Below are positions 17,567 to 27,975 of a stretch of DNA of 54,929 nucleotides, one piece after another. Under the pieces are notes generated by a model that worked only from the letters and a program-made list of their open reading frames with translations, was not told the origin of the DNA and ran no database searches. The position numbers were made by a program, and so were the translations under genes. The first letter of the stretch is position 1. Each line of letters starts with the position of its first letter. The stretch covers positions 304,346-359,274 of the forward strand of contig NZ_JAQQWT010000005.1 of NCBI RefSeq assembly GCF_028610705.1, in the 5' to 3' direction. This DNA is from Halalkalibacter alkalisediminis (GTDB lineage Bacteria > Bacillota > Bacilli > Bacillales > Bacillaceae_D).

Positions 17567-19000
17567 TTATTTCAAATAGTGCATTGGATTTTTTAATTGA
17601 CCATTTTCATATACTTCAAAGTGTAAATGGATACCTGTAGAATTCCCTGTAGCACCCATGACACCGATTTTCTGTCCTTTGGTTACTGTTTGTCCTACTT
17701 TAACATCAATGGACGCTAAATGCGCATACAACGTTTCCATCCCGTTATTGTGATTAATACGAACGAGGTTCCCATAACCACCTTGATAGCTTGCTGAAAC
17801 GACCTTGCCGTTATCAGCTGCTAGAATATTATAATTGCTAGGTCTTGCAATATCAATTCCCTTATGGAATCTTCCCCAGCGATTGCCTTGATAACTGGAG
17901 ATATACCCTCCAACAGCAGGCCATCCTAACTGGCCAGAACCACGAGACGGCATTTCCTTTGTCCCTTTTTTAATAATTTTCTTTACAGGCTCTTTTGTTA
18001 CCTCTTCAGAAACGACTTCACGTTTGACTGTATTTCCATTTTTTTGAGTTGTTTCATATGTCGTTACTTGTGAGCCAGTCTGACCTTCTTGTGTGACTTT
18101 ATTTTCGCCCTTCCACATCGAGTCATCCTCTTTTATTTCTGTTTCAAACGCAATTTCCTCTTCTACTTTACTGAGATGAGTGGAGAGAACTTCTACTAAT
18201 GGCTGGTACGCTGTTACTTGTAGCTTTTGTCCAACACGAATGACACTATCAGCATTTAAATCTTGATTCAATTCTAATAACTTCGCTGTTGTTAAGTCGT
18301 GTGCACTTGCAATTGAGCCTAATACATCGCCTTCTTTTACTTGATATGGCTTTTCTTCAAGTACTCCCTTATTAAGCTTTTTAATGGCATCCTTTACTGA
18401 TAGAATCTGATCAGGGGCAATCAAAGTGAGATCTTCTGTTATGTCTTCTGTTAAAGTAACATCTGTTACTAGCGTTTCTCCAACATCTAACGTACTTTCG
18501 TCTAAGCCTTCTAGAAATTGCTCATATCTTTTTTCATCCATATATTGTGTAATTAACAGTTCCATCACTTCTTTAACATCTTCTTCTGATGCTAAATAAA
18601 CAGCTGGCTTTTCATTAATCATTAGAGCCATTGATTCTGCTTCAACTGTTAATTTATCTTGTAATGCCTCCAGTACATGCTCATCATCGTTTCCTTCTGT
18701 AAAAACAAATTCAGGAATAATCTTTACTTTCTCCGCAACTTGTAAAGTTAAGTCTGGAAAAAGTTCTCCTGATGTCTCAAGTAATTCATCCATATACGAG
18801 TAAACAGGTTGATCATCTAATAAGCTACCAATATGTTCGTTATTGATATATACATGATAAATGGTATGTACAGATGGTTTATTTTCAGCTGAAGCAAATG
18901 TCGCATATGCGCCAAACACAAAAGTTAGAAATAAGATAGCGATAGATGTTTGAAGATATTTATTTGGGGGTATCGAATTATAGAGAGAGCTTCTATTCAT
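17567..19000 (-). CDS. Secreted LysM-G5-M23 peptidoglycan endopeptidase
   Basis: Protein of 477 residues. Signal peptide or anchor at 16-38 (ASA site), an unassigned N-terminal domain (40-210), LysM at 218-262 (YQVKEGDVLGSIA...IRVGQKLQV), G5-type segment at about 265-347, and an M23/LytM domain at 350-477 with zinc motif His379 and Asp383 (HKGID) and His458 and His460 (HLH). It should bind peptidoglycan and cut peptide cross-bridges in the wall. All catalytic residues are present. It lies just upstream of walR on the same strand, and such hydrolases are typical WalR targets; a candidate WalR box lies at 19164-19180. Confidence 0.9.
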   Translation of the reverse strand: MNRSSLYNSIPPNKYLQTSIAILFLTFVFGAYATFASAENKPSVHTIYHVYINNEHIGSLLDDQPVYSYMDELLETSGELFPDLTLQVAEKVKIIPEFVFTEGNDDEHVLEALQDKLTVEAESMALMINEKPAVYLASEEDVKEVMELLITQYMDEKRYEQFLEGLDESTLDVGETLVTDVTLTEDITEDLTLIAPDQILSVKDAIKKLNKGVLEEKPYQVKEGDVLGSIASAHDLTTAKLLELNQDLNADSVIRVGQKLQVTAYQPLVEVLSTHLSKVEEEIAFETEIKEDDSMWKGENKVTQEGQTGSQVTTYETTQKNGNTVKREVVSEEVTKEPVKKIIKKGTKEMPSRGSGQLGWPAVGGYISSYQGNRWGRFHKGIDIARPSNYNILAADNGKVVSASYQGGYGNLVRINHNNGMETLYAHLASIDVKVGQTVTKGQKIGVMGATGNSTGIHLHFEVYENGQLKNPMHYLK

Positions 19001-19163
19001 TTTTTCCTCCTACTAACACTACGATGAGCGTTAAATGAGCCAATCATTTTTAACATACTAGACTATCATCTTTTTTTACAATAGTCTCCAACCTTACTCA
19101 TTCTAACATAATCTGCTAAGATATGACTCAATCTATCAAATTGATAATAGATTGATATTAGTT

Positions 19164-19180
19164 TGTAACATTGCTGTCAT
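19164..19180 (+). promoter_or_regulatory. Candidate WalR box upstream of the M23 gene
   Basis: TGTAAC-N5-TGTCAT matches the WalR direct repeat TGTWAH-N5-TGTWAH with one mismatch. It lies 164-180 bases before the M23 start, on the opposite strand. Distance and orientation make its role uncertain. Confidence 0.4.
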
Positions 19181-19222
19181 ATTACTGGATATTTTAGGGG
19201 ATTATGTCGTTTTAAACAAAAT

Positions 19223-19253
19223 AAAAAATCCGCATGGAATTCCACACGGATTT
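19223..19253 (-). terminator. Terminator of the tRNA cluster
   Basis: AAATCCG/CGGATTT stem (19226-19232 and 19247-19253), extended by TGG/CCA, with T run on the minus strand directly after tRNA-Thr. Confidence 0.9.
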
Positions 19254-19256
19254 GAG

Positions 19257-19329
<73 letters not shown>

Positions 19330-19334
19330 AAAAA

Positions 19335-19410
19335 TGGTGGCTCAGGACGGAATCGAACCGCCGACACATGGATTTTCAGTCCATTGCTCTACCGACTGAG
19401 CTACTGAGCC
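19335..19410 (-). tRNA. tRNA-Phe (GAA)
   Basis: 76 bases with encoded CCA; acceptor GGCTCAG/CTGAGCC, anticodon loop CTGAAAA giving GAA, T-loop GTTCGAT. Confidence 0.95.
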
Positions 19411-19427
19411 AACTTTTTAAATTAAAA

Positions 19428-19504
19428 TGGCGGTCCGGACGGGACTCGAACCCGCGACCTCCTGCGTGACAGGCAGGCATTCTAACCAACTGAACTACCG
19501 GACC
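19428..19504 (-). tRNA. tRNA-Asp (GUC)
   Basis: 77 bases with encoded CCA; acceptor GGTCCGG/CCGGACC, anticodon loop CTGTCAC giving GUC, T-loop GTTCGAG. Confidence 0.95.
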
Positions 19505-19523
19505 ATTTTTATTTTTAAAAGTA

Positions 19524-19598
19524 TGGTGACCCGTACGGGATTCGAACCCGTGTTACCGCCGTGAAAGGGCGGTGTCTTAACCGCTTGACCAACGGGCC
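19524..19598 (-). tRNA. tRNA-Glu (UUC)
   Basis: 75 bases with encoded CCA; acceptor GGCCCGT pairs with ACGGGTC with one G-U, anticodon loop CTTTCAC giving UUC, T-loop GTTCGAA. Confidence 0.95.
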
Positions 19599-19612
19599 AC
19601 TTTGTAAAGAAA

Positions 19613-19688
19613 TGGTGAGCCATGAAGGATTCGAACCTTCGACCCTCTGATTAAAAGTCAGATGCTCTACCAACTGAGCTAATGGCTC
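19613..19688 (-). tRNA. tRNA-Lys (UUU)
   Basis: 76 bases with encoded CCA; acceptor GAGCCAT/ATGGCTC, anticodon loop CTTTTAA giving UUU. It is the first gene of the tRNA cluster, about 100 bases after the predicted transcript start. Confidence 0.95.
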
Positions 19689-19795
19689 TTACTGTTTAAA
19701 CTTCAATTAGCTCATATGATCTTAAACATTTTTGCTTTAATAATGAAGTTTTATAAGTTGCTTAGAAGCTTGTTTACCTCTTAGCGACAAGATTT

Positions 19796-19824
19796 ATAAT
19801 ATCATAGCTATTCTCAAGATGCAA
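19796..19824 (-). promoter_or_regulatory. tRNA cluster promoter
   Basis: -35 TTGCAT (19819-19824), 17-base spacer, -10 TATTAT (19796-19801) on the minus strand. The following TTGTCGCTAAGA (19779-19790) is identical in sequence and spacing to the start region of the rRNA promoter P1 at 54734-54745. Confidence 0.8.
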
Positions 19825-19847
19825 GCTTTTTTCAAATTTTTTTATAA

Positions 19848-19881
19848 TAAAAAAGGAAGAGCGCAAGTGACTTGCACTCTT
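19848..19881 (-). terminator. Terminator of purA
   Basis: AAGAGCGCAAG (19857-19867) pairs with CTTGCACTCTT (19871-19881) with one mismatch and a 3-base loop; T run follows on the minus strand. It lies 10 bases past the purA stop. Confidence 0.9.
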
Positions 19882-19890
19882 CTTCGTTCA

Positions 19891-21201
<1,311 letters not shown>

Positions 21202-21237
21202 TTATAGCTAATTTATCTATTTCCTAAGCCATTGATA

Positions 21238-21266
21238 AGTATACCAACTACGTTTTTACTCGTCAA
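21238..21266 (-). promoter_or_regulatory. purA promoter
   Basis: -35 TTGACG (21261-21266), 17-base spacer, -10 TATACT (21238-21243), about 60 bases before the purA start. Confidence 0.8.
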
Positions 21267-21270
21267 TGTA

Positions 21271-21315
21271 AAACACGAACAATTGTAGGATAATATTCTC
21301 GTTTTGTTCGTTTAA
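21271..21315. promoter_or_regulatory. Paired inverted PurBox-like operator of purA
   Basis: Two CGAACAA cores face each other: CGAAC at 21276-21280 (plus) and at 21306-21310 (minus), in 13-mers matching the PurBox consensus AWWWCCGAACWWT at 11 and 10 positions. They lie directly upstream of the purA -35, the known arrangement for PurR of Bacillus. Confidence 0.7.
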
Positions 21316-21393
21316 AATTCATTATTTAGCGTGAATGCATGCCCTAACGATCCTCATACATCTTTCCTTCACGTATCCTTTTTCCATACAAAA

Positions 21394-21474
21394 AGGGATA
21401 ACTTATCAGAGTAGCAACTAAACAAGAAATTTTTCTTATTTTAACCAGTTCCTCTTTTTCTATAAGTTATCCCT
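21394..21474 (-). terminator. Long-loop terminator of dnaB
   Basis: Perfect 13-bp repeat AGGGATAACTTAT (21394-21406) and ATAAGTTATCCCT (21462-21474) with a 55-base loop, followed on the minus strand by a T run. It starts nine bases past the dnaB stop. Confidence 0.75.
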
Positions 21475-21482
21475 ATTAACAT

Positions 21483-22847
21483 TTATGCTCCTGGTGGCAT
21501 GTCTCGCTCATCATGTCTTCGTTCTAAGTTAACGAATTTGTTATATTCTTTTACAAAGGCCAGTTCAACTGTTCCAACAGGACCGTTCCGTTGCTTAGCG
21601 ATAATGATCTCGATAATATTTTGATTTTCTGTTTCTTTATCATAATAATCATCACGATATAAGAAAGCAACGATATCGGCATCTTGCTCAATACTTCCGG
21701 ACTCACGAATATCAGACATCATCGGGCGCTTATCCTGTCTTGATTCAACCCCACGAGATAACTGAGATAAGGCAATAACCGGCACTTCAAGTTCACGAGC
21801 AATTTGCTTTAACGTACGAGAAATCTCTGATACTTCCTGCTGTCTGTTTTCGCCACTTTTACCGTTCCCTTGAATCAGCTGCAAATAATCAATCATAATC
21901 ATTCCTAAGCCATGTTCTTGCTTCAGGCGACGGCATTTCGCACGAATATCATTTACTTTAACACCAGGCGTATCATCTATATAAATGCCCGCTTTCGCTA
22001 GGCTTCCCATTGCCATCGTTAACTTCTGCCAATCCTCTGAATTAAGAGCCCCTGTTCTCATTCTTTGTGCATCAATATTGCCCTCAGCACAGAGCATACG
22101 TTGAACAAGCTGACTAGCCCCCATCTCCAAACTAAAGATCGCGACATTTTCCCCTGCTCTTGTCGCCACGTTTTGAGAAATGTTTAATGCAAAAGCCGTT
22201 TTACCTACAGAGGGACGGGCCGCAACAATAATCAAATCATTGCGTTGAAATCCTGCTGTCATTCGATCTAACTCAACGAACCCAGTCGGAATTCCGGTAA
22301 TATCACCTGTCTGATTTTGAAGTTCTTCAATTTTATCATAGGTTTCAATCAGTACATCTTTGATTGAAATAAAGGCACTTGTATTTTTACGCTGCGATAC
22401 ATCTAAAATTGTTTTTTCAGCCTCAACTAGAATCGTATCAACTTCTTCTTCACTAGCATAGCCATCAGCAGCAATATTTGTAGCTACTTTAATTAATCGC
22501 CTTAATACAGACTTCTCTTCAACAATACGGCTATAGTAATCGATGTTAGCTGCTGTTGGTACAGCATTCGCTAAATCACTTAAATAAGCAACTCCACCGA
22601 TTTCATCAAGCCATTTATGATTTTGAAGTTCTGACGTTACCGTTACAAGATCAACGGGTTCTCCTTTTTCAGCTAAGTCAAGCATCACTTGATACACACG
22701 CTGGTGAGCAGCACGGTAAAAATCGTCAGGTAAAAGGCGTTCTGACGCTGTCACAAGCGCTTCATCTGCTAAGAAAATAGCTCCTAAGACTGCCTGCTCA
22801 GCTTCAATATTCTGGGGTGGTGTACGATCTGCAAACAAGTCACTCAT
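21483..22847 (-). CDS. dnaB: Replicative DNA helicase DnaB family (DnaC of B. subtilis)
   Basis: Protein of 454 residues from the ATG at 22847, with AGAGGAG upstream; this gives the family start MSDLFADRTPPQNIEAEQAVLG. N-terminal helical domain, linker, and RecA-like domain with Walker A ARPSVGKTAFAL, IIVAKQRNGPVG-type arginine-finger loop and SGSIEQDADIV. It forms the hexameric helicase loaded at oriC. In B. subtilis nomenclature this protein is DnaC, while DnaB there is a loader. It lies directly downstream of rplI on the same strand. Confidence 0.96.
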   Translation of the reverse strand: MSDLFADRTPPQNIEAEQAVLGAIFLADEALVTASERLLPDDFYRAAHQRVYQVMLDLAEKGEPVDLVTVTSELQNHKWLDEIGGVAYLSDLANAVPTAANIDYYSRIVEEKSVLRRLIKVATNIAADGYASEEEVDTILVEAEKTILDVSQRKNTSAFISIKDVLIETYDKIEELQNQTGDITGIPTGFVELDRMTAGFQRNDLIIVAARPSVGKTAFALNISQNVATRAGENVAIFSLEMGASQLVQRMLCAEGNIDAQRMRTGALNSEDWQKLTMAMGSLAKAGIYIDDTPGVKVNDIRAKCRRLKQEHGLGMIMIDYLQLIQGNGKSGENRQQEVSEISRTLKQIARELEVPVIALSQLSRGVESRQDKRPMMSDIRESGSIEQDADIVAFLYRDDYYDKETENQNIIEIIIAKQRNGPVGTVELAFVKEYNKFVNLERRHDERDMPPGA

Positions 22848-22932
22848 GCTATTTCTCCTCTCATAGAATCGTATCTTTATCCATTGAACAGCAAAATGGT
22901 TGATACTTAAATCAACCATCTGCTTCAATCAT

Positions 22933-23376
22933 TTATTCTTCTACTACTTTTACTTTCACTGTTGCGATCACTTCAGGGTGGATTTTAATCGGCACATTCG
23001 TATAACCAAGAGCACGAATTGGCTCATCAAGTAAAATCTTACGCTTATCTACTTTTTTCTTCATCTTCTTAAGCGTCTCCGCAATTTGTTTAGTGGAAAT
23101 AGCGCCAAACAATCTTCCACCTTCTCCAGATTTCGCCTTGATTTCAACCGTTAATGCTTCTAGTTCTTCTTTATAAGCCTTTGCTTGCTCAAGCTCTTCA
23201 TTGGCTTTTTTTTGCTGGCTTTTCGTTTGTGCTTCTAAGTTTTTTAAATTCCCCTGTGTTGCCGCAACCGCAAGATTATTAGGGAGCAAGTAATTTCTCG
23301 CATATCCCTCAGAAACGTTTTTCGTTTCTCCCTTTTTTCCTTTTCCCTTAACATCTTCTAGAAATATAACTTGCAT
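22933..23376 (-). CDS. rplI: 50S ribosomal protein L9
   Basis: Protein of 147 residues with the L9 N-terminal signature [17 protein letters not shown] and [13 protein letters not shown], a long charged linker helix (about 45-75) and the C-terminal domain ([20 protein letters not shown]). It binds 23S rRNA at the base of the L1 stalk. It begins 2 bases after gdpP ends and precedes dnaB, the usual Bacillales order. Confidence 0.97.
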   Translation of the reverse strand: MQVIFLEDVKGKGKKGETKNVSEGYARNYLLPNNLAVAATQGNLKNLEAQTKSQQKKANEELEQAKAYKEELEALTVEIKAKSGEGGRLFGAISTKQIAETLKKMKKKVDKRKILLDEPIRALGYTNVPIKIHPEVIATVKVKVVEE

Positions 23377-23378
23377 GT

Positions 23379-25343
23379 TTATTTTCCCCCTTCTAAATAA
23401 TCATCTATCGCTTCTTGAAGCTGCTCTTTTGCTTCCTTTAAGCTGATTCCTTCAAGTTGCGTTGCTGCATTTGTTAAATGGCCACCACCATTTAAGCGTT
23501 CCATAATTAACTGTACATTCACTTCACTTAATGAACGAGCACTTATACTAATAACCCCGTCTTTCCTTTTAGAAATCACGAAGGACGCTACTGTCTCTTT
23601 CATCGATAAAAGCGTGTCTGCTGCTTGCGCTATCATAATTTGGCTATACATTTCTTCCTCGTCAGCTATGGCAATAGCTAGTCCTTCACGGTAGAATTCA
23701 GCTGTTTCGATTAGTTTAGCACGCTTCACATAATGCTCCAAGTCTTCTTTTAATAAAGTTTGGACCAATGTCGTATCTGCGCCATTGGAGCGTAAAAAAG
23801 AGGCAGCATCAAAGGTTCTAGCACCTGTTCGTACAGCAAAACTTTTCGTATCAACGATAATCCCGGCTAGTAGAGCGGTTGCCTCAAGCCGGTCCATTTT
23901 TAGCTTTTTCGGCTGATATTCTAATAGTTCCGTCACTAACTCAGCCGTAGAAGAAGCATATGGCTCCATGTAAACTAGAACTGGATCCTTAATAAACTCT
24001 TCTCCTCGACGATGATGGTCGAGAACAATAATTCGTTCGACTGCACCTAATAGTTTAGGTTCTATGACAAGAGATGGCTTGTGTGTATCAACAACAATTA
24101 ATAAGGTACCAAGTGTTACTTCTTCTAGAGCTTCGTTTGGCGTAATAAACTTGGACCAGAGATCATCGTGATTTTCCACTTCCTCCATTAACTTTTGAAC
24201 ATCATGATTAATATCATGATGATCGATAATAATAGAAGCTTCTCTGTCATTGACAGCTGCTATCTTTTGTACACCAATTGCCGCACCGATTGCATCCATA
24301 TCGGGGTTTTTATGTCCCATAATGAATACTTTTTCACTCTCAAGGACAAAGTCACGTAACGCATGGGAAATGACACGTGCTCTCACTCTTGTTCGTTTCT
24401 CAAGAGCATTAGATTTCCCACCATAGAATGTTACTTTCCCATTCCTTCTCTTGATGGCTACTTGGTCTCCACCACGGCCTAGTGCCAAATCAAGGCTAGA
24501 TTGTGCTAATAGGCCTAACTCTCTGAGAGAATCCTCTCCTGTACCTACACCTATACTTAAAGTGATAGGTACCTTTTCCCGCGCTGTAATCTCTCGAATT
24601 TGATCTAAAATATCGAACCGATTCGATTCAATAGCATACAGTGCTTTCATATTCATGACAGCAAGGAAGCGATCTGAGGCCGTTCTTCGCAAAAAGATCT
24701 CATTGTCGTTAGCCCAATTATTTAGCGCTAATGTCACTTGGCTCATTAAACGACTACGAAGTTGATCTTCCATTCCTTGAGTCACTTCATCATAATTATC
24801 GAGATAAATAAGAGCAACAACCGTTTGAGCTTCCTCATAACGTTCTCTCGTTTCTTCGTTTTCAGTTATATCTTGAAAGTAAATAAGCCGTTCATCCAAC
24901 TCTAACGTTACACGGTACGTAAATGTCCCAATTTGAATGGATTTCGACGGTTCATCCCCTTCAACTAACCCAACCAATTCTTCACTAATTTGTTCGAGAC
25001 TCTTTCCAATTACATCATTGGCAATGTAAGAAGAAATATAAGGGTTCCCCCACTGAATCACACGCTCTTCGTTGAACAAAATGATCCCAATGGGTAACTT
25101 AGTCACAGCGTCTTCTCCGGCTTTGGCCACTCGATAAGATAGGGTTGAGATGTACTGCTCTAAGTCCCGTTCAAATGAAATTCTAGCCTGAATCGCGTAA
25201 ATCGCAATTACACCAAGCATGAATAAGCCTATCACACCAATTCGCCATTGATACCATGTCAAAATACCTGTAAGAATGATAGCAACAACAAAAAGGATCG
25301 TGAAGTGGTAGCCGTGCCACCGTTTCAGTAAGAACTTTGGCAT
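23379..25343 (-). CDS. gdpP: Cyclic di-AMP phosphodiesterase GdpP
   Basis: Protein of 654 residues: two membrane helices (about 12-50), a PAS-like domain (about 75-160), a degenerate GGDEF domain (about 172-300) lacking the catalytic GG(D/E)EF, and DHH/DHHA1 phosphodiesterase (about 335-650) with GHKNPDMDA at 343-351, Asp419, LDHH at 441-444 and GGGHLTNAA near the end. It hydrolyses c-di-AMP and so affects potassium balance and wall stress. All DHH metal ligands appear intact. It lies between yybS and rplI, as in relatives. Confidence 0.95.
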   Translation of the reverse strand: MPKFLLKRWHGYHFTILFVVAIILTGILTWYQWRIGVIGLFMLGVIAIYAIQARISFERDLEQYISTLSYRVAKAGEDAVTKLPIGIILFNEERVIQWGNPYISSYIANDVIGKSLEQISEELVGLVEGDEPSKSIQIGTFTYRVTLELDERLIYFQDITENEETRERYEEAQTVVALIYLDNYDEVTQGMEDQLRSRLMSQVTLALNNWANDNEIFLRRTASDRFLAVMNMKALYAIESNRFDILDQIREITAREKVPITLSIGVGTGEDSLRELGLLAQSSLDLALGRGGDQVAIKRRNGKVTFYGGKSNALEKRTRVRARVISHALRDFVLESEKVFIMGHKNPDMDAIGAAIGVQKIAAVNDREASIIIDHHDINHDVQKLMEEVENHDDLWSKFITPNEALEEVTLGTLLIVVDTHKPSLVIEPKLLGAVERIIVLDHHRRGEEFIKDPVLVYMEPYASSTAELVTELLEYQPKKLKMDRLEATALLAGIIVDTKSFAVRTGARTFDAASFLRSNGADTTLVQTLLKEDLEHYVKRAKLIETAEFYREGLAIAIADEEEMYSQIMIAQAADTLLSMKETVASFVISKRKDGVISISARSLSEVNVQLIMERLNGGGHLTNAATQLEGISLKEAKEQLQEAIDDYLEGGK

Positions 25344-25354
25344 AATGTCAGCTC

Positions 25355-26290
25355 CTATTTTTTCTGGCTTGTAATACGCTTACGTAAATCAAAGCCTAAA
25401 TCAATAATTCCAATAATCCGAACTACATATAAAAGAGGAGGAATCAAAATAGCTACTGCCACAATCAGAATGGGTACTACTTTCGCTACCTTTTTTACAT
25501 AAAAAAAATAAAAGATCACCGCAAAACCTTGTACAGCAATAACGATCTCGAGTAGAGGAAAGAGGTTCCAAATAATAAGAAACATCGTAGTTCCTTCTTC
25601 GGCCCCTACCATCGCTAAAATTAAAATAACTAAGTAGTACCAAAGAAACGCTTTAGGGAATTGCCAATTACGAATCGCAGGCAAAGCTGGAACGTCATGT
25701 CCTAAACGTTTTACAACCAAGTAACTAATTAATTTTGTCATAACAGCTAAAATAATCCCTACACCGACAATCATCACAGGGGCTAAATAAACAAGATTAT
25801 CAATCATCTCAATCATAGCAGCTACCTGCTCTTCTCCTTGTCCAAAAGAACCTAGAGTAGAATCAGCAAACTCCAATTGCTCCTTCGTTAAATCAGCGGC
25901 TAGTTGCATTGGATTTTCACCAACGATTAAGACTAACACTAAAAACACAAGAAGCATGTTTAATGTATAAATTAAACCTGCACCAATTAAGACAGAAAAT
26001 CCTGAGACAGACCTGCGGTACAACTCCCCGATTACAAGACCTGCACTACCGAATATAAAGGCAGTCGGAACCGTTGCAATTCCACCGATAAGAAACGCTA
26101 ATAAAAGCGAAACCGTCCATAACATGAATCCAGGTTTTAATCCTCTTCTCAATGTGAAGAGCACAAATGGTACAGGTAAAGCCCAAACCGTAATAATCCC
26201 TATAAATGGTACATAGGTCGTTATTAACAATAATATCGCAAAAACAGCGGCCATAAGTGCACCTTCTGTTAATGTTCTTGTATTTTTCAC
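25355..26290 (-). CDS. yybS: YybS-like DUF2232 membrane protein
   Basis: Protein of 311 residues with about eight hydrophobic helices; starts MKNTRTLTEGALMAA, typical of DUF2232/YybS proteins. The fold resembles energy-coupling-factor substrate-binding subunits, but no substrate is known. It lies 11 bases upstream of gdpP and is probably co-transcribed with gdpP-rplI. A terminator (26385-26420) separates it from rpsR. Confidence 0.9.
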   Translation of the reverse strand: MKNTRTLTEGALMAAVFAILLLITTYVPFIGIITVWALPVPFVLFTLRRGLKPGFMLWTVSLLLAFLIGGIATVPTAFIFGSAGLVIGELYRRSVSGFSVLIGAGLIYTLNMLLVFLVLVLIVGENPMQLAADLTKEQLEFADSTLGSFGQGEEQVAAMIEMIDNLVYLAPVMIVGVGIILAVMTKLISYLVVKRLGHDVPALPAIRNWQFPKAFLWYYLVILILAMVGAEEGTTMFLIIWNLFPLLEIVIAVQGFAVIFYFFYVKKVAKVVPILIVAVAILIPPLLYVVRIIGIIDLGFDLRKRITSQKK

Positions 26291-26384
26291 ATAGACACCT
26301 CTTTTTACAAACTTATCCTTGTCTATTTTAGCGCACTTACTCTTAAAATTAAAGTTTTCGCCCGAAACGGTTACAAATCCTTTT

Positions 26385-26420
26385 TAAAAAAAGAAAAGAC
26401 ACAGTGATAAACACTGTGCC
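26385..26420 (-). terminator. Terminator of rpsF-ssb-rpsR
   Basis: GACACAGTG/CACTGTGCC stem (26398-26406 and 26412-26420) with a T-rich tail on the minus strand, just after rpsR. Confidence 0.88.
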
Positions 26421-26428
26421 TTAACGTT

Positions 26429-26662
26429 TTAGTTAACTTCGTTAACATATGGCAATAAAGCGATTTGACGAGCACGCTTAATTGCAATAGTTAATTGACG
26501 TTGGTACTTCGCTGAAGTTCCAGTTACACGGCGAGGTAAAATTTTACCACGCTCAGAAATGAAACGTTTTAGAAGATCTGTATCTTTATAATCGATTTTC
26601 GTAATTTTGTTTACTGTAAAGAAACAAACCTTACGACGCTTTGGACGACCACGACGAGCCAT
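26429..26662 (-). CDS. rpsR: 30S ribosomal protein S18
   Basis: Protein of 77 residues with the S18 signature ([36 protein letters not shown]). It binds S6 in the platform of the 30S subunit. It retains Cys13 but not a full zinc ribbon. Third gene of rpsF-ssb-rpsR; an S6:S18 complex would also act on the leader before rpsF. Confidence 0.97.
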   Translation of the reverse strand: MARRGRPKRRKVCFFTVNKITKIDYKDTDLLKRFISERGKILPRRVTGTSAKYQRQLTIAIKRARQIALLPYVNEVN

Positions 26663-26729
26663 TTAACAGCACTCCTTTCACATATAGTTTTTATTAACGA
26701 TTCTTTAATTGCCTGTTAGAGAGAGGTCG

Positions 26730-27224
26730 TTAGAACGGTAAATCATCATCCGAAATATCAATCGGCTTACCGTCATTTGCAAATGGATCTTCATTAAATC
26801 CACCAGATGAACGGTTTTGATTATAGTTCTGCTGCTTCCCAAAGTCATTTCCACTAGGACCAGGACTACCAAAATCGTTTCCTTGCCCTTGATTAGAATT
26901 GCTTCCACGAGGCTCAAGGAATTGAACACTATCTGCTACAACTTCAGTAATAAAGACGCGTTTGCCTTCATTGTTGTCATAGCTCCGTGTTTGGATTTTC
27001 CCATCTACACCAGCTAAACTACCTTTTTTCAAATAGTTAGCGACATTTTCTGCAGGTTTACGCCAAATGACACAGTTAATGAAATCTGCATCTCGTTCCC
27101 CTTGCTGGTTAGAAAATGTACGATTTACTGCCAGTGTAAAATTGGCAACTGCAACACCATTTGGTGTATAACGCAGTTCTGGGTCACGTGTTAAGCGCCC
27201 AACTAGCACGACTCGGTTTAGCAT
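26730..27224 (-). CDS. ssb: Single-stranded DNA-binding protein
   Basis: Protein of 164 residues: OB fold at 1-105 ([36 protein letters not shown]), a Gly/Asn/Gln-rich flexible linker and the acidic tip DISDDDLPF that binds partner proteins. It coats single-stranded DNA during replication and repair. Located between rpsF and rpsR, as in most Firmicutes. Confidence 0.97.
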   Translation of the reverse strand: MLNRVVLVGRLTRDPELRYTPNGVAVANFTLAVNRTFSNQQGERDADFINCVIWRKPAENVANYLKKGSLAGVDGKIQTRSYDNNEGKRVFITEVVADSVQFLEPRGSNSNQGQGNDFGSPGPSGNDFGKQQNYNQNRSSGGFNEDPFANDGKPIDISDDDLPF

Positions 27225-27249
27225 ACGTACCCCTCCTAGGTTAGATTAT

Positions 27250-27537
27250 TTATTCTTCGTCTTTTGTAATAAGAACACGAATAACATTATCGTTGATCTT
27301 AATAAGACGGTTAAATTCTGCAATCGCTTCTGAGTTAGCTTGTACATTTAACAATACGTAGAAACCTTCACGAAAATCGTTGATTTCATATGCTAAACGA
27401 CGCTTACCCATCTCTTTTACCTGTTCGATTTCAGCACCATTTGTTGTTAGAACGTTGTTAAAACGCTCAACAACTTCTTTAGTTGCTGCTTCTTCTAGGT
27501 TTGGAGCGATGATGTACATAATTTCGTACTTACGCAT
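27250..27537 (-). CDS. rpsF: 30S ribosomal protein S6
   Basis: Protein of 95 residues, start [13 protein letters not shown], with the S6 ferredoxin-like pattern ([21 protein letters not shown]). It pairs with S18 on the 30S platform. Its Shine-Dalgarno (AAGGAGG) is paired in a leader hairpin at 27548-27586 that resembles the S6:S18-binding motif, suggesting translational feedback on the operon. Confidence 0.97.
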   Translation of the reverse strand: MRKYEIMYIIAPNLEEAATKEVVERFNNVLTTNGAEIEQVKEMGKRRLAYEINDFREGFYVLLNVQANSEAIAEFNRLIKINDNVIRVLITKDEE

Positions 27538-27547
27538 TCCGGTCCAC

Positions 27548-27586
27548 CTCCTTTTGGTCTAGCGGCTCCATGATTGGAGCAAGGAG
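27548..27586 (-). promoter_or_regulatory. Candidate S6:S18-responsive leader of rpsF
   Basis: Outer stem CTCCTT (27581-27586 side) pairs with AAGGAG of the Shine-Dalgarno (27548-27553); inner hairpin GCTCC/GGAGC (27565-27569 and 27576-27580); an asymmetric bulge on the 3' side begins with CCG, the trinucleotide typical of S6:S18 leaders. Fold made by eye. Confidence 0.6.
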
Positions 27587-27628
27587 CAAAACTCAATAAT
27601 CTTTGAGTCTTTGCACTCGCATTACTAG

Positions 27629-27657
27629 AGTATAACAGAGACGATATCTCGCTGCAA
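27629..27657 (-). promoter_or_regulatory. rpsF-ssb-rpsR promoter
   Basis: -35 TTGCAG (27652-27657), 17-base spacer, -10 TATACT (27629-27634) on the minus strand. Confidence 0.7.
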
Positions 27658-27975
27658 GTTATTTTCTAAATAGTTTCGTTCAAACCTCCTTATTTATTAA
27701 AATCTTTCAGTAAATGTTTGGAAAAAATGAGTTGGTTAAAAAAGGAGATAATAACTTACGATGTTGCAAAAGGAGAAGAGTGAGAAACAATAAGAGGACT
27801 CTCGTAGTGGATGAGAAAGGGACGTTGCAATAAATAAACCATACAAGAAACGATAGACTGTGAAAAGAGTTTTGTTAGATCATTTATCTTCGTTTTTTAG
27901 ATGACTTGGTTTTATTAAAGAAAAAAACAGACTGGCCTTAGTCATTAACCAATCTGTTTATTCATGAGTTGCTTT
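27658..27975. other. Intergenic region between rpsF and ychF
   Basis: AT-rich 318 bases carrying the ychF terminator at 27921-27958. No credible gene; a 10-codon ATG frame near 27760 has poor ribosome-site spacing. Confidence 0.6.
27921..27958 (-). terminator. Terminator of ychF
   Basis: AACAGACTGG (27926-27935) pairs with CCAATCTGTT (27949-27958), including one G-U on the RNA, with a T run on the minus strand. Confidence 0.85.
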
